Below, piece by piece: positions 8,957-15,194 of a stretch of 17,650 nucleotides of DNA. Made by a program: the position numbers and the translations under genes. Source of the stretch: Xanthobacteraceae bacterium (GTDB lineage: Bacteria; Pseudomonadota; Alphaproteobacteria; Rhizobiales; Xanthobacteraceae); assembly GCA_030037185.1 (NCBI GenBank), contig JASHRR010001442.1, positions 1 through 17,650 of the forward strand, in the 5' to 3' direction. Below the pieces are notes generated by a model, which was not told the DNA's origin, did no database searches, and saw only the letters and a program-made list of their open reading frames with translations. Positions within the stretch are counted from its first letter, which is position 1. The number at the start of each line of letters is the position of its first letter.

Positions 8957-9857
8957 AGCGCCGGCGATTGATTGGAAGAGCTTGCGCATCGGGATGCTCG
9001 GCGGCGATCGGCGCGAGCAGGAAATCGCCCGGCGGGCAGCTGCCACCGGCGCCGACGTGCGGGCGCATGGCTTTCCATGGCCGGAGGGCGGCATTGCCGG
9101 GGTCGTGTATCTGAGCGATCCGGCCGCCGTGCTTGATAACGCGAAATTCGCGCTGTTTCCGATCCCCGGGATATCGGCGACGGGAGCATTGTTTGCGCCG
9201 GCAGCCGAAAAGCCCATTATCCCCGACCGGGCGCTGCTATCGCGAATGGCGGCGCCCGCCCACATCATTCTCGGCTGGGCCGATCAAAACCTGAAAATGC
9301 ATGCTGATGCACTATCGATCAAATTGCATGAATATGAGTGGGACCGCGGCTTGATGCTGCATCGCACGCCCGCAATCGTCGAAGGTCTTTTGAAGATTGT
9401 CATCGAAAACACCGATATCACCATACATGGCGCAAATGCCTGTGTGGTCGGACAGGGCACGATTGGCGCGGTGCTGACGCGCTACCTCGTCGCAGTCGGT
9501 GCACGCACCGCCGTCGTCGCAAGAAATCCCGAACAGCGGGCCGCAGCGTTCGTCGCCGGGGCGACGCCGCACCGATTCGAAGAACTGCCTGATATTGCCT
9601 CTCGCCTTGACTTGCTGTTGTCGACGGTCCCGGCCCGCGTCGTCGGCGAGACTGTATTGTCTCATCTCAAGGGATCGGCACTGATCGTAGATTTGGCGGC
9701 GCCGCCTGGCGGCGTCGATTTCGGTTGTGCAAAGCGGCTCGGCCTGAAGGCTATCTGGGGTCGCGGATTGGGCAGCCGCGCACCGGTGACGGTCGGCGCA
9801 AGCCAATGGGGCGGCATTCGCGAGCGGATTGAGAAAATAGTGCTGGAGGAACGGTAA
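8946..9857 (+). CDS. Dipicolinate synthase subunit A-like NAD(P)-binding protein (DpaA/SpoVFA-like)
   Basis: A 303-residue protein resembling DpaA, which with the flavoprotein DpaB makes dipicolinate in spore-forming Firmicutes. Similar features are the N-terminal IGMLGGDRREQEIARR (15-30), the central TPAIVEG (141-147) followed by NTDITIHG (155-162), a Rossmann motif VVGQGTIGAVLTR (167-179), the STVPARVVGETVL stretch, and the C-terminal LIVDLAAPPGGVDF (246-259) with later GRGLGSRAPVT. The start at 8946 is preceded by GGAG ten bases upstream and lies inside the end of the opine dehydrogenase gene. No DpaB is visible, and this organism type does not sporulate, so spore dipicolinate is not its role. 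It probably acts on a cyclic or imino-dicarboxylate linked to the opine dehydrogenase product. The alternative is a generic alanine-dehydrogenase-like oxidoreductase. Confidence 0.78.
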   Translation: MTAEAPAIDWKSLRIGMLGGDRREQEIARRAAATGADVRAHGFPWPEGGIAGVVYLSDPAAVLDNAKFALFPIPGISATGALFAPAAEKPIIPDRALLSRMAAPAHIILGWADQNLKMHADALSIKLHEYEWDRGLMLHRTPAIVEGLLKIVIENTDITIHGANACVVGQGTIGAVLTRYLVAVGARTAVVARNPEQRAAAFVAGATPHRFEELPDIASRLDLLLSTVPARVVGETVLSHLKGSALIVDLAAPPGGVDFGCAKRLGLKAIWGRGLGSRAPVTVGASQWGGIRERIEKIVLEER

Positions 9858-10049
9858 ATGCCTGTCGTAACGGTACAGATGTGGACGGGGCGGACGCCGA
9901 TGCAGAAAAAGGCGCTGGTCCGTGCGATCACGGATGCGATGGTCGAGCATGCCGGCGCAAAGCCGACGAACCTGCACGTCATCATCCAGGAGGTGCCGAA
10001 GGAAAACTGGGCTCTCGCCGGTCTCATGGGCGACGAAAGGAAAGATTAG
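9858..10049 (+). CDS. 4-oxalocrotonate tautomerase-like protein
   Basis: Small (63-residue) tautomerase-superfamily protein. After removal of Met the N-terminal Pro1, the general base of the family, is present, as is Arg11 in the GRT context. The overall length and the QKKALVRAITDAM helix match 4-oxalocrotonate tautomerase. Position 39, an arginine used for substrate binding in the classic enzyme, is histidine here (NLHVIIQE), and Phe50 is replaced by Trp. A keto-enol isomerisation of an oxoacid is likely, but the classic substrate may not be used. The ATG directly follows the stop of the previous gene, and GGAGGAA lies about eight bases upstream, so it is clearly part of the operon. Confidence 0.9.
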   Translation: MPVVTVQMWTGRTPMQKKALVRAITDAMVEHAGAKPTNLHVIIQEVPKENWALAGLMGDERKD

Positions 10050-10050
10050 G

Positions 10051-10431
10051 ATGTCCGCCAACAGCGACGCGCGGGCGACCGGGTTCGCTCACATGCTCTT
10101 GAAGGTCGCCGACATCAACCGGTCAGAGCGCTTCTATGTTGAGCTGCTGGGGTTCAAGGTTCGGCCTGCGAAGCCACTTGCGGACGGACGGCCGTTCGTG
10201 CCCTTCGAGCAGGGAATCGCCCTCACCACAGGGGGGGCGAACGGCTCGCCGCAGATTGACCACATCGCGTTCAGGGCGAAGAATGTCGCAGCGATCGCCG
10301 CGCACCTCAAGTCAGCCGGTGTGAAATTCGTCCGTGACCTGCACGATGGAATTTACGGACTGACCATTTACGTCCTGGACCCGGACGGCACGATGATCGA
10401 ACTCTACGAGGAAGGCGCTAAAATGGCGTAG
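10051..10431 (+). CDS. VOC-superfamily (glyoxalase/dioxygenase-like) metalloprotein
   Basis: A 126-residue single vicinal-oxygen-chelate unit. It begins with GFAHMLLKVADINRSERFY, where the His of FAHML is the first expected metal ligand. It continues with IDHIAFRAKN (second His) and ends with LDPDGTMIELYEE (Glu ligand), which is the usual H...H...E pattern. The family includes glyoxalase I, methylmalonyl-CoA epimerase and extradiol dioxygenases, and the sequence does not tell which reaction occurs here. The ATG at 10051 lies one base after the tautomerase stop and follows AAGGAAAG; an in-frame extension back to 9922 overlaps the tautomerase and is not credible. It is the last gene of the operon. 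Only ten bases separate it from the convergent decarboxylase gene. Confidence 0.88.
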   Translation: MSANSDARATGFAHMLLKVADINRSERFYVELLGFKVRPAKPLADGRPFVPFEQGIALTTGGANGSPQIDHIAFRAKNVAAIAAHLKSAGVKFVRDLHDGIYGLTIYVLDPDGTMIELYEEGAKMA

Positions 10432-10441
10432 CACGAAGGGG

Positions 10442-11044
10442 TTAGAAGCCCCGTGGCCCGAAAACTTTTATGCCGAGCTTGTTCTCCAGGGCGCGGCCGA
10501 AGCGATACTTCATCTCCGGCCCCTCGTAATTCGCCGGCGGCGCCCGTTGGTAGTCGGGCTCCGCTTCGACGCGCAACCGAACGAAATATGGGCCCTGCGC
10601 GGCGACGATGTCCGGCATGATGCGATCAAGTTCGGCGACATCGTCAACCGTGACGGCTTGCCGGATACCGGCGGCGCGTGCCATTGCGGTGTAATCCACA
10701 CCTGCCTGATTGACCATCGGCATCGTTTCGACTGTCTGGTAGCACTCGTTGTCGACGACGAAATGCTTGAGGTTTTTTGGCTGTTGCCCGGCCTCGGTGA
10801 TCAAGCATCCAGCGTTCATGCATAACGACCCGTCGCTGTTGAGCACCCAGACCGGAGCGCGAGGGATCGATAACGCGAGGCCGAGAGCAAAGCTCGCGGC
10901 GAAACCCATGCCGCCGTGCATGTAGAACGAATCTTCGCTGCGCGTGACCGCCCACCATTCATTGGCCGCCATGCCGAGCGCACAGACCACGACCGCGTCG
11001 CCGCGGTGTCTCGCCAGAACTTTCATGCATTCGTTGGTCTTCAC
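10442..11044 (-). CDS. Thiamine-diphosphate decarboxylase, beta subunit (sulfopyruvate/phosphonopyruvate decarboxylase type)
   Basis: C-terminal, cofactor-diphosphate-binding half of a split ThDP enzyme, 200 residues with a GTG start at 11044. That start forms a GTGA overlap with the stop of the alpha subunit gene; an upstream in-frame ATG at 11110 would lie deep inside alpha. Visible are FYMHGGMGFAASFALGLAL (40-58) and the Mg-ThDP motif NSDGSLCMN (69-77; Asp71), with the second ligand in VVDNECY (Asn99). The usual GDG has Ser in place of the first Gly. This two-subunit arrangement is that of ComDE sulfopyruvate decarboxylase, and of the split relatives of phosphonopyruvate decarboxylase. The substrate is probably a 3-substituted pyruvate or other 2-oxoacid; nothing seen fixes it as sulfonated. 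Confidence 0.87.
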   Translation of the reverse strand: MKTNECMKVLARHRGDAVVVCALGMAANEWWAVTRSEDSFYMHGGMGFAASFALGLALSIPRAPVWVLNSDGSLCMNAGCLITEAGQQPKNLKHFVVDNECYQTVETMPMVNQAGVDYTAMARAAGIRQAVTVDDVAELDRIMPDIVAAQGPYFVRLRVEAEPDYQRAPPANYEGPEMKYRFGRALENKLGIKVFGPRGF

Positions 11045-11541
11045 GCTGCGGTTCCCAGCAGCCTCTTGGTCAGGAACAGGACGAAGGGCCGTTTCTGCAA
11101 GCGATGCCATTCATAGGCGTTGGGTATATCGTCGATCTCCTCTTGCTTGTCGATAACCTTGTAGGGATAATCGTAGGCCTGCAGCAACGGGATGGTCCGG
11201 CGACCTTGCACCTCCTGATAGACCTTGTGATCGTCGATGGAGCCGCGGCCGCTGACAATACAGAATACCGGGATGGCGTGGCGCAGGCATAGCGTCGCCA
11301 TTTCGCCCGTGCAGGTCAGTAGCCCCGTGTTGCCGAAGATCGCGACCGCTCGCACGCCGCCGAAGAAAGCGCCGGCGCAGATGGCAATGGTCTCAGCCTC
11401 GCGGCACACCGGCACATGGTGAATCTGATTGTCCTTGGAAATGCGGCGAATGAGGGTGTTGACCCAATCGTCCGGCAGACTGGCAGCCAAGCTTACACCG
11501 GCTTTGACCAGCTGGGCGTGGATTTTGTCGTTGACGTCCAT
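11041..11541 (-). CDS. Thiamine-diphosphate decarboxylase, alpha subunit (sulfopyruvate decarboxylase type)
   Basis: N-terminal, pyrimidine-binding half of the split ThDP decarboxylase, 166 residues from the ATG at 11541. The VPVCREAETIAICAGAFFGG region (about 43-62) contains the conserved glutamate that activates the thiamine aminopyrimidine, and FGNTGLLTCTGEMATL and IVSGRG follow as in ComD-like proteins. A TTG at 11583 would add 14 residues; the ATG is preferred because the family usually starts shortly before the first helix. It precedes the beta-subunit gene with a four-base overlap, so the two are co-translated. The upstream neighbour is the decayed Bug receptor, suggesting that the decarboxylase once formed the end of a five-gene operon starting with the enolase-superfamily gene. 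Confidence 0.87.
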   Translation of the reverse strand: MDVNDKIHAQLVKAGVSLAASLPDDWVNTLIRRISKDNQIHHVPVCREAETIAICAGAFFGGVRAVAIFGNTGLLTCTGEMATLCLRHAIPVFCIVSGRGSIDDHKVYQEVQGRRTIPLLQAYDYPYKVIDKQEEIDDIPNAYEWHRLQKRPFVLFLTKRLLGTAA

Positions 11542-11719
11542 GTGCTGTTTTTCCGAAAGGGATTGCCGATAAGTTATGGACAAGCGGCGCTGCTTGCGTC
11601 AAGCGGGTGCTGGGACCAAAGGAGCTCGCGGATATTTTGGTGAAGCCCCATAGCGCTTCGCTTTGCCCACCGGCAAGCAAGTCCATGCGATGTAAAGTCC
11701 CTCTAGCGCCACCGGTGCC

Positions 11720-12215
11720 GGAAGACTGAGCACGGGAGTCGAGCGGAGCAATTCTTCGCGGACGAATAGTTTGTCAGTGGCTCAACGCCGGGCTCGGTCA
11801 GCCTTTGCCCAACATCAAGGCATCGTCGCTCATCGCAGCAACGGCTTAAGAAGATGGTTCCGGGGTCCGGAGCCCGGCCCGCCAAATTGCACGGTGATCA
11901 GCGCGGCGACGAGTTTGGAGCGGCGATCACCGCAATCGTGCCATCGTGGGGCATGGCAAATTGGTGTCGCGGCGAACGGCGTGCAGCCGTCAGGCTGGCA
12001 TCAGCAAGATCGACGCACGTGATCGGCCCACCGCCGCCGGCGTGGTTTTCAATGATGATGTTGCCCACTCGCTGCTTCGCCGTCTCGAGACCAGCCGTGC
12101 CGCGATGTCCGCCACGCCGCTGCCGACCTCGGTACAACAAGGCGAATCGGCTGCTTTGGATAATAGCCGCCGCCACAACGGGAGGAGGCGCGCGGCCGAC
12201 GGCATCGCCGCCTTG
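11720..12215 (-). pseudogene. Decayed second Bug-family receptor gene (frameshifts and internal deletion)
   Basis: Pieces of a Bug/TctC receptor are recognisable in order on the minus strand, but in different reading frames. YYPKQPIRLVVP (from 12165) is the mature N-terminus. GVADIAARLVSRR (from 12118) is in a second frame. VGNIIIENHAGGGG, matching the VVENRAGAGG block, is in a third frame and leads to HDGTIAV, which ends at a stop near 11885. Only about 90 bases further on comes the family C-terminus, DVGQRLTEPGVEPLTN (from 11816), then FVREELLRSTPVL (11766-11728) in yet another frame. A working gene would have about 190 residues between these parts, so there is an internal deletion as well as several frameshifts. 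It lies between the M24 hydrolase and decarboxylase genes, where an intact receptor would fit an operon. The rest of the gap 11542-12316 shows no gene. Confidence 0.75.
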
Positions 12216-12316
12216 GTGGATCGCCGTCATCCCCGGTTCTGATTGGCTTCCGGCGACATGCGCTGCGGCCCTCCCGGCCTGCCGGTTGACAGACCGCCTG
12301 GCGGCTCACCGGCCCT

Positions 12317-13435
12317 TCACGCTACGATCAGCAACGCATCGCTGTCGAGATAGTCGGAGAGAATTTCGCAGCCGCCCTGCGTCACCACCACCATATCCTT
12401 GTTCTGCATGCCAAAGCCAAATCCGGTCTCATAAATGAGCGGTTCGATACCGAGCACCATTCCGGTCTCGAGGGCTTGATCCTGGGTCGGGCCGAGATAA
12501 GGGTCTTCATGGAGGTGCAGGCCGATGCCGTGGCCGACGAATGAGATCGGAGGCAAGCCCAGCTCGGCGAGCTTGTTGCGATAGAGCTCATAAATCTTCC
12601 TGGTCGATGCGCCGGGCCTAATCACCTCCAGGAGGAGGTGCTTGCACTCGGTCAGCTTGGCCCAAATGCGCTCAGCCTGCGGCGGCGCGGCGCCGATGGC
12701 CGCCGTGCGGCAGACGCCGGCGTGATAACCGGCGATCATCGGGAAGATCTCGACGCGGCAGACGTCGCCCTTTTTTAGCACGCGCTCCGTCGGGCCGACG
12801 TTGGGAAACACGCTGCGTTCGCCAGTCGCCACGATCATGAGCTTGAAATATTCCGCGCCATGCTGGTAAACGCCGCGTGTCAACGCCGCGGCGATATCCG
12901 TCTCGCCCGCTCCGGCGCCGACCGCGCGGTAGGCTTCAGTAATTGATCGGTCTGCGATCCGCGACAGACGGCGCAGGATTTCGATCTCGGCCGGCGTTTT
13001 GATCTCGCGCAGTCGCGACAGGAGGCGCTGCGCCGGGATGAAATGTGCAAGGGGCAATAATTGATGAAGCGCCGCGAAATCGGCGGCCGGAAGATAATCC
13101 GTCTCGATTGCGATGCGCGAAGCTCCAAGCCGACGCTGGTTGAGCAAGTCGGCAAGCACCGCCATTGCGTCAAATTGAAATTCGCGCCATACGGCAATTT
13201 CGGTGCCGGGCGGAGCCTTGGCGCGAATCGTGGTGTGCTCCATATCTACGCTGACGAGTGAGGTCTGCCCGTCGGCGGTGACGAGCGCCATCGCGTGGCG
13301 CCAGCGCATCAGAGGCTGCGTCGGCGACAGAAACCCCGTGATGTAGGCGAAATTTTCCGGCGAAATGGCGACGGTCGCGTCGAGTCCCGCTTCGCGCATG
13401 GCGCGGACGAGCCGGGCGATCACATCCTGGCGCAT
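12317..13435 (-). CDS. M24-family 'pita-bread' hydrolase, creatinase/Xaa-Pro peptidase-like, degenerate metal site
   Basis: A 372-residue two-domain protein: an N-terminal creatinase-type domain (IARLVRAMREAGLDA, ENFAYITGF) and a C-terminal M24 catalytic domain. Known M24 peptidases bind two metals through Asp, Asp, His, Glu, Glu. Here the corresponding positions read Glu229 (in VEIFPMIAGYHAG), Gly240, His302 (GHGIGLHLHE), Glu331 (GIEPLIY) and Asn345 (FGMQNKD). Three of five ligands are therefore changed, as in metal-independent creatinases, whose FPMIxGY segment this one also resembles. A C-N bond hydrolase rather than a peptidase is likely. The start at 13435, four bases after the enolase-family stop, is chosen over the frame's upstream extension to 13561, which would overlap that gene. 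Confidence 0.85.
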   Translation of the reverse strand: MRQDVIARLVRAMREAGLDATVAISPENFAYITGFLSPTQPLMRWRHAMALVTADGQTSLVSVDMEHTTIRAKAPPGTEIAVWREFQFDAMAVLADLLNQRRLGASRIAIETDYLPAADFAALHQLLPLAHFIPAQRLLSRLREIKTPAEIEILRRLSRIADRSITEAYRAVGAGAGETDIAAALTRGVYQHGAEYFKLMIVATGERSVFPNVGPTERVLKKGDVCRVEIFPMIAGYHAGVCRTAAIGAAPPQAERIWAKLTECKHLLLEVIRPGASTRKIYELYRNKLAELGLPPISFVGHGIGLHLHEDPYLGPTQDQALETGMVLGIEPLIYETGFGFGMQNKDMVVVTQGGCEILSDYLDSDALLIVA

Positions 13436-13439
13436 CGGG

Positions 13440-14621
13440 CTATCCGATCTTGACGGTCTCAATCGTGTAATGATCAATTTTCGCCTCATCGGCTGGAATG
13501 CCCATGCCGACGCCGGACGGAAGATCGATCGCGCCGTCAACCAAGCGCATCGCGTGCGCAATCAGATCGTCCTTATAATAGATGCCGGCGACGTTGCCAG
13601 GGGACTGCGCCTGTGCCGGAGTCGACACCGGCACGACGCACGACAGCACGATGGGCGCCGCTGCGGCAGCAAGTTGGAGATTGGCGAGGTTTCCAATGCC
13701 GGTTTCGACCGAGCCGTTGACGTTGCAGATGATGCCTGCCGCCCGCGCGACCGCCGCCACCTCGATGGCGCGATAGAGGCCACCGGGCTTGGTGGTGTAG
13801 ATCGAAACCATCTGCGCGGCGCGTCTTTCGGCGATCTGAATGACGTCGTGGGCGTTCCAGGCGCTCTCATCAGCCATCACCGGCACGTCGATCGCGCGCG
13901 CGACTTGCGCCAATCGCTCGATGCCTTCCACAGGCTGCTCGAAATAAACGAGATTGCTGGGCTCCATGCGTCGAAACGTCCGAACCGCCTCGCCGACCGT
14001 GCGGTAGCCGCAATTTGCATCGACGCAGAGCGCAATCTGAGGACCGACTGTTTCGCGCACCCGGCGGACCATTTCGACGTCGCGATCGGGCTCGACGCCG
14101 ACTTTGATCTTGATGGTGCGAATACCTTCGCGCGTCGCCTGCACCGCCTCGCGTTCGGCGTCCTCAAAGCCGATCAGACCGATGGAGTGTGTGACGGGAA
14201 TCCTTCGGCGGAGCGCTCCGCCAAGCAGCCGATGCACGGGAAGACCGCACTGCTTTCCGGCCAGGTCATAGCTGGCCAACTCAAGGGCTGCCTTGGCATA
14301 CGGAAAACCCTTGATCGCCCGGCTCATCCTGTCGTGAATTTCGGCTATTTCGCCGGGTATGCAGCCGCGAATAGCGGGCGCAAGATACTGCGATGTCACG
14401 CTGATGGTTGTGCCGGGGGTTTCGCCGAAATAGCGACCGAAGTCCCCGCCCCAATCCTTAAGGACAGGCGCTTCTCCCCAGCCGACCAGGCCATCCTCAT
14501 CCGCGACTTTGACAAGAACGTAGCCGCCGATTGGCTCCGTCAAGCCTGTCCATTTGTGCTGGCGGCGGAGGGGAAGCGAGACACGGCGCAACTCGGCCGA
14601 CGCAATGGGGGATTCCGCCAT
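13440..14621 (-). CDS. Enolase-superfamily enzyme, muconate-lactonizing (MLE) subgroup
   Basis: A 393-residue cytoplasmic Mg-dependent enzyme that abstracts the proton alpha to a carboxylate, as in cycloisomerases, racemases, dipeptide epimerases and o-succinylbenzoate synthases. The capping domain comes first (GWGEAPV, FPYAKAALELASYDLAGK). In the barrel, the KxK motif Lys171/Lys173 (TIKIKVG), metal ligands Asp201 (CVDAN), Glu228 (YFEQP) and Asp251 (MADES), and the opposite-face Lys278 (TTKPGG) are all present. This Lys/Lys arrangement defines the MLE subgroup and fits a racemase/epimerase or syn-elimination. The ATG at 14621 lies 12 bases after the stop of the GlsB-like gene and has no strong RBS. 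It is followed four bases later by the M24 hydrolase, so these two probably act on one compound. Confidence 0.92.
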   Translation of the reverse strand: MAESPIASAELRRVSLPLRRQHKWTGLTEPIGGYVLVKVADEDGLVGWGEAPVLKDWGGDFGRYFGETPGTTISVTSQYLAPAIRGCIPGEIAEIHDRMSRAIKGFPYAKAALELASYDLAGKQCGLPVHRLLGGALRRRIPVTHSIGLIGFEDAEREAVQATREGIRTIKIKVGVEPDRDVEMVRRVRETVGPQIALCVDANCGYRTVGEAVRTFRRMEPSNLVYFEQPVEGIERLAQVARAIDVPVMADESAWNAHDVIQIAERRAAQMVSIYTTKPGGLYRAIEVAAVARAAGIICNVNGSVETGIGNLANLQLAAAAAPIVLSCVVPVSTPAQAQSPGNVAGIYYKDDLIAHAMRLVDGAIDLPSGVGMGIPADEAKIDHYTIETVKIG

Positions 14622-14633
14622 TTTCGCCGACGT

Positions 14634-14927
14634 TCACCAGCGTCCGCGCCAGCGCCGGTAACCCCAGCCACGCCCGCCGATAAGGCGCAGCACGAACAGC
14701 AGCACGATTGCCCCGATAACCGCGTTGGCAGTCAGGGCAACAATCCCGCTACCGAGATGAATGTTCAACCGGGGCAACAGCCAATCACCGATCAGGGCGC
14801 CCAACAAGCCGACAATCACATCACCGATCAGCCCGAAGCCAGAGCCTTGCATCACCTGGCCTGCCAGCCAGCCGGACACGAGCCCGATCAGAATAATAAC
14901 CACGAGGCTCTCATTCGATAGATGCAT
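14634..14927 (-). CDS. GlsB/YeaQ/YmgE-family small membrane protein
   Basis: A 97-residue inner-membrane protein of the 'transglycosylase-associated' family, often stress-linked. Three hydrophobic segments are visible: SLVVIILIGLVSGWLAG (about 7-23), GLIGDVIVGLLGALIGDWLL (32-51) and IVALTANAVIGAIVLLFVLRL (62-82). The glycine pattern is typical, and the tail GGRGWGYRRWRGRW is basic and Trp-rich. The ATG at 14927 is preceded by AAGGA. The molecular role of the family is unknown. It is separated by only 12 bases from the enolase-family gene and might be co-transcribed with it, although functionally it looks unrelated. Confidence 0.93.
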   Translation of the reverse strand: MHLSNESLVVIILIGLVSGWLAGQVMQGSGFGLIGDVIVGLLGALIGDWLLPRLNIHLGSGIVALTANAVIGAIVLLFVLRLIGGRGWGYRRWRGRW

Positions 14928-15060
14928 GGTTTTTTCCTTGCATTGCCGACGTCGTTAGCGCCACTCGAGCACCAGCGGCCGCCGCGTCCTTGCGGCCGGA
15001 AAACCACCGACCCCCTGAGGATCCGCCCAGATTTCCCTTGCGTCCTTGCCCGTCATCCGC

Positions 15061-15090
15061 TTAAAGCGCGCTCCGATCAAATCGTATCAT
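15061..15090 (+). promoter_or_regulatory. Weak candidate promoter for the binding-protein gene
   Basis: TTAAAG (15061-15066) and TATCAT (15085-15090) are 18 bases apart, upstream of the plus-strand binding-protein gene. The -10 match is five of six, the -35 match is poor. The whole divergent gap 14928-15194 shows no other gene or clear operator. Confidence 0.22.
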
Positions 15091-15194
15091 CTCTGCGCCG
15101 TTGTGCCCATCCCGTTCGTGACCGCCCGACCTTCTGAACGCGCTGTTGCCTGTACGGGATTTCGTGAGTGACCGGACCGGGAGGCTGCTGCGCG

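Noticed and set aside
8946..9857. Spore dipicolinate synthesis
   Set aside because: No DpaB partner and no sporulation genes; the surrounding genes are of Gram-negative catabolic type.
10438..10452. GGGG-loop-CCCC inverted repeat between the convergent VOC and decarboxylase genes
   Set aside because: Only four base pairs with no T-run; too weak to call a terminator.
13365..14921. 518-codon plus-strand frame opposite the enolase-family gene
   Set aside because: The minus strand carries all catalytic residues of the enolase superfamily plus the GlsB-like protein; the plus frame has no recognisable domain.
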